A DNA stretch of 6,077 bases, taken from positions 1 through 6,077 of the forward strand of contig JASLGV010000432.1 of assembly GCA_030149995.1 (NCBI GenBank), written 5' to 3'. Below are positions 5,503 through 6,077 of the stretch, in pieces (positions within the stretch are counted from its first letter, which is position 1; each line of letters starts with the position of its first letter). Both the position numbers and the translations under genes were made by a program. This DNA is from Pedobacter sp. GTDB lineage: Bacteria > Bacteroidota > Bacteroidia > Sphingobacteriales > Sphingobacteriaceae. The notes under the pieces are model-generated. The model saw only the letters and a program-made list of their open reading frames with translations, did not search any database and was not told where the DNA came from.

Positions 5503-6077
5503 ATGAAAAATCGTATTATAACCACTATATTATGTACATCGCTTCTTTTGGGCGCTTGTAAAAAAACGCTCGATCTGAATCCTTTTGACCAGATTGCAGC
5601 TTCTAATTTCTATAAGTCGAAAAGTGATTTTGACAAAGCCCTTGCAGCGGTATACGCGTCTATGCAGGCAGAAGAGTTCTCGTATGGAATGGCTTTTAGA
5701 GATGGCTTTACAGATAACGGCTACAACCAGTTTAATTCGGGTAGTGCCAACGATTTTCTGCAGGGCAATTTAAATCCGACCACCGGTGGGTATTTAACCA
5801 GCATCTACAACGACAGCTACAGCGGTATTAACCGGATTAATCTTTTTCTGAAGAACCTGGCCGCTTACAGTGGAGCCGACATCAGCCCGGCCAATCGTAC
5901 CACTTACGAAGGCGAAGTTCGTTTTATCAGGGCTTTCTATTACTTTCAGTTGTATATGATTTATGGCGATGTTCCACTGGTATTGGAACCGCTTGATTTA
6001 AGCAACCAGAAACAACCAAAAGTAACAGCAGATAAAATTTTAACGCAGGTACTGGCCGATCTGGATTACAGTATTGC
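5503..6077 (+). CDS. SusD/RagB-family surface glycan-binding lipoprotein, N-terminal part (cut by right window edge)
   Basis: The ATG at 5503 opens a frame with no stop through the window end, giving 191 codons plus 2 nt of a protein that is usually about 450-600 residues. The N-terminus is a lipoprotein signal: Lys-Asn-Arg, a hydrophobic stretch, then the lipobox LGAC with the acylated Cys at residue 19. The SusD-like start follows (LDLNPFDQIAASNFYKS, 23-39), then helical segments and the family's conserved FIRAFYYFQLYMIYGDVPL (141-159), typical of the TPR-like SusD_RagB fold. It sits on the cell surface as a lid over the SusC barrel and binds the glycan. The 9-nt gap after susC, with no promoter or terminator between, shows co-transcription. 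No Shine-Dalgarno sequence is present before the start. An overlapping 62-codon frame at 5585-5773 is a shadow of this gene. Confidence 0.96.
   Translation, partial: MKNRIITTILCTSLLLGACKKTLDLNPFDQIAASNFYKSKSDFDKALAAVYASMQAEEFSYGMAFRDGFTDNGYNQFNSGSANDFLQGNLNPTTGGYLTSIYNDSYSGINRINLFLKNLAAYSGADISPANRTTYEGEVRFIRAFYYFQLYMIYGDVPLVLEPLDLSNQKQPKVTADKILTQVLADLDYSI

Noticed and set aside
5585..5773. 62-codon + strand frame inside the susD-like gene
   Set aside because: It is in a different frame from the susD-like protein, which carries a lipobox and conserved SusD motifs through the same stretch.

Overview
The window looks like chromosome from a Bacteroidota organism, most likely a Sphingobacteriaceae (Pedobacter-like) soil or freshwater glycan degrader. 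The reasons are a SusC/SusD outer-membrane glycan-uptake pair, moderately AT-rich DNA, start codons that mostly lack a Shine-Dalgarno sequence, and a 'TTTG ... TAnnTTTG'-like promoter. The genus is inference; the phylum is well supported. All recognisable genes are on the + strand.

Layout. Positions 1-392 hold the C-terminal end of a glycoside hydrolase family 30 enzyme, cut by the window edge. A hairpin (412-450) separates it from a complete uxuA, mannonate dehydratase (476-1645), which ends at a strong intrinsic terminator (1693-1726). A 638-bp gene-poor stretch (1646-2283) follows. It carries a candidate promoter (1897-1928), a dyad just upstream of it, four tandem TATAG units, a CG-centred palindrome, a possible 24-codon leader ORF and several small inverted repeats. 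Then come a complete susC-like TonB-dependent transporter gene (2284-5493) and, 9 nt later, a susD-like lipoprotein gene (from 5503) that runs off the right edge.

How the parts fit. This is part of a polysaccharide utilisation locus. The SusD-like surface lipoprotein captures an oligosaccharide and the SusC-like barrel imports it with TonB energy. A GH30 enzyme would trim beta-linked glycans, and UxuA would take mannonate, derived from glucuronate, to 2-keto-3-deoxygluconate. The combination suggests, but does not prove, a glucuronate-containing substrate. The terminator after uxuA and the long leader before susC argue that susC/susD form their own transcription unit.

The protein-coding genes belong to known families and I found no clear evidence of a new system in them. 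The most unusual material is the long susC leader, where a short ORF and susC share an 11-bp sequence placed exactly 4 nt before each ATG.
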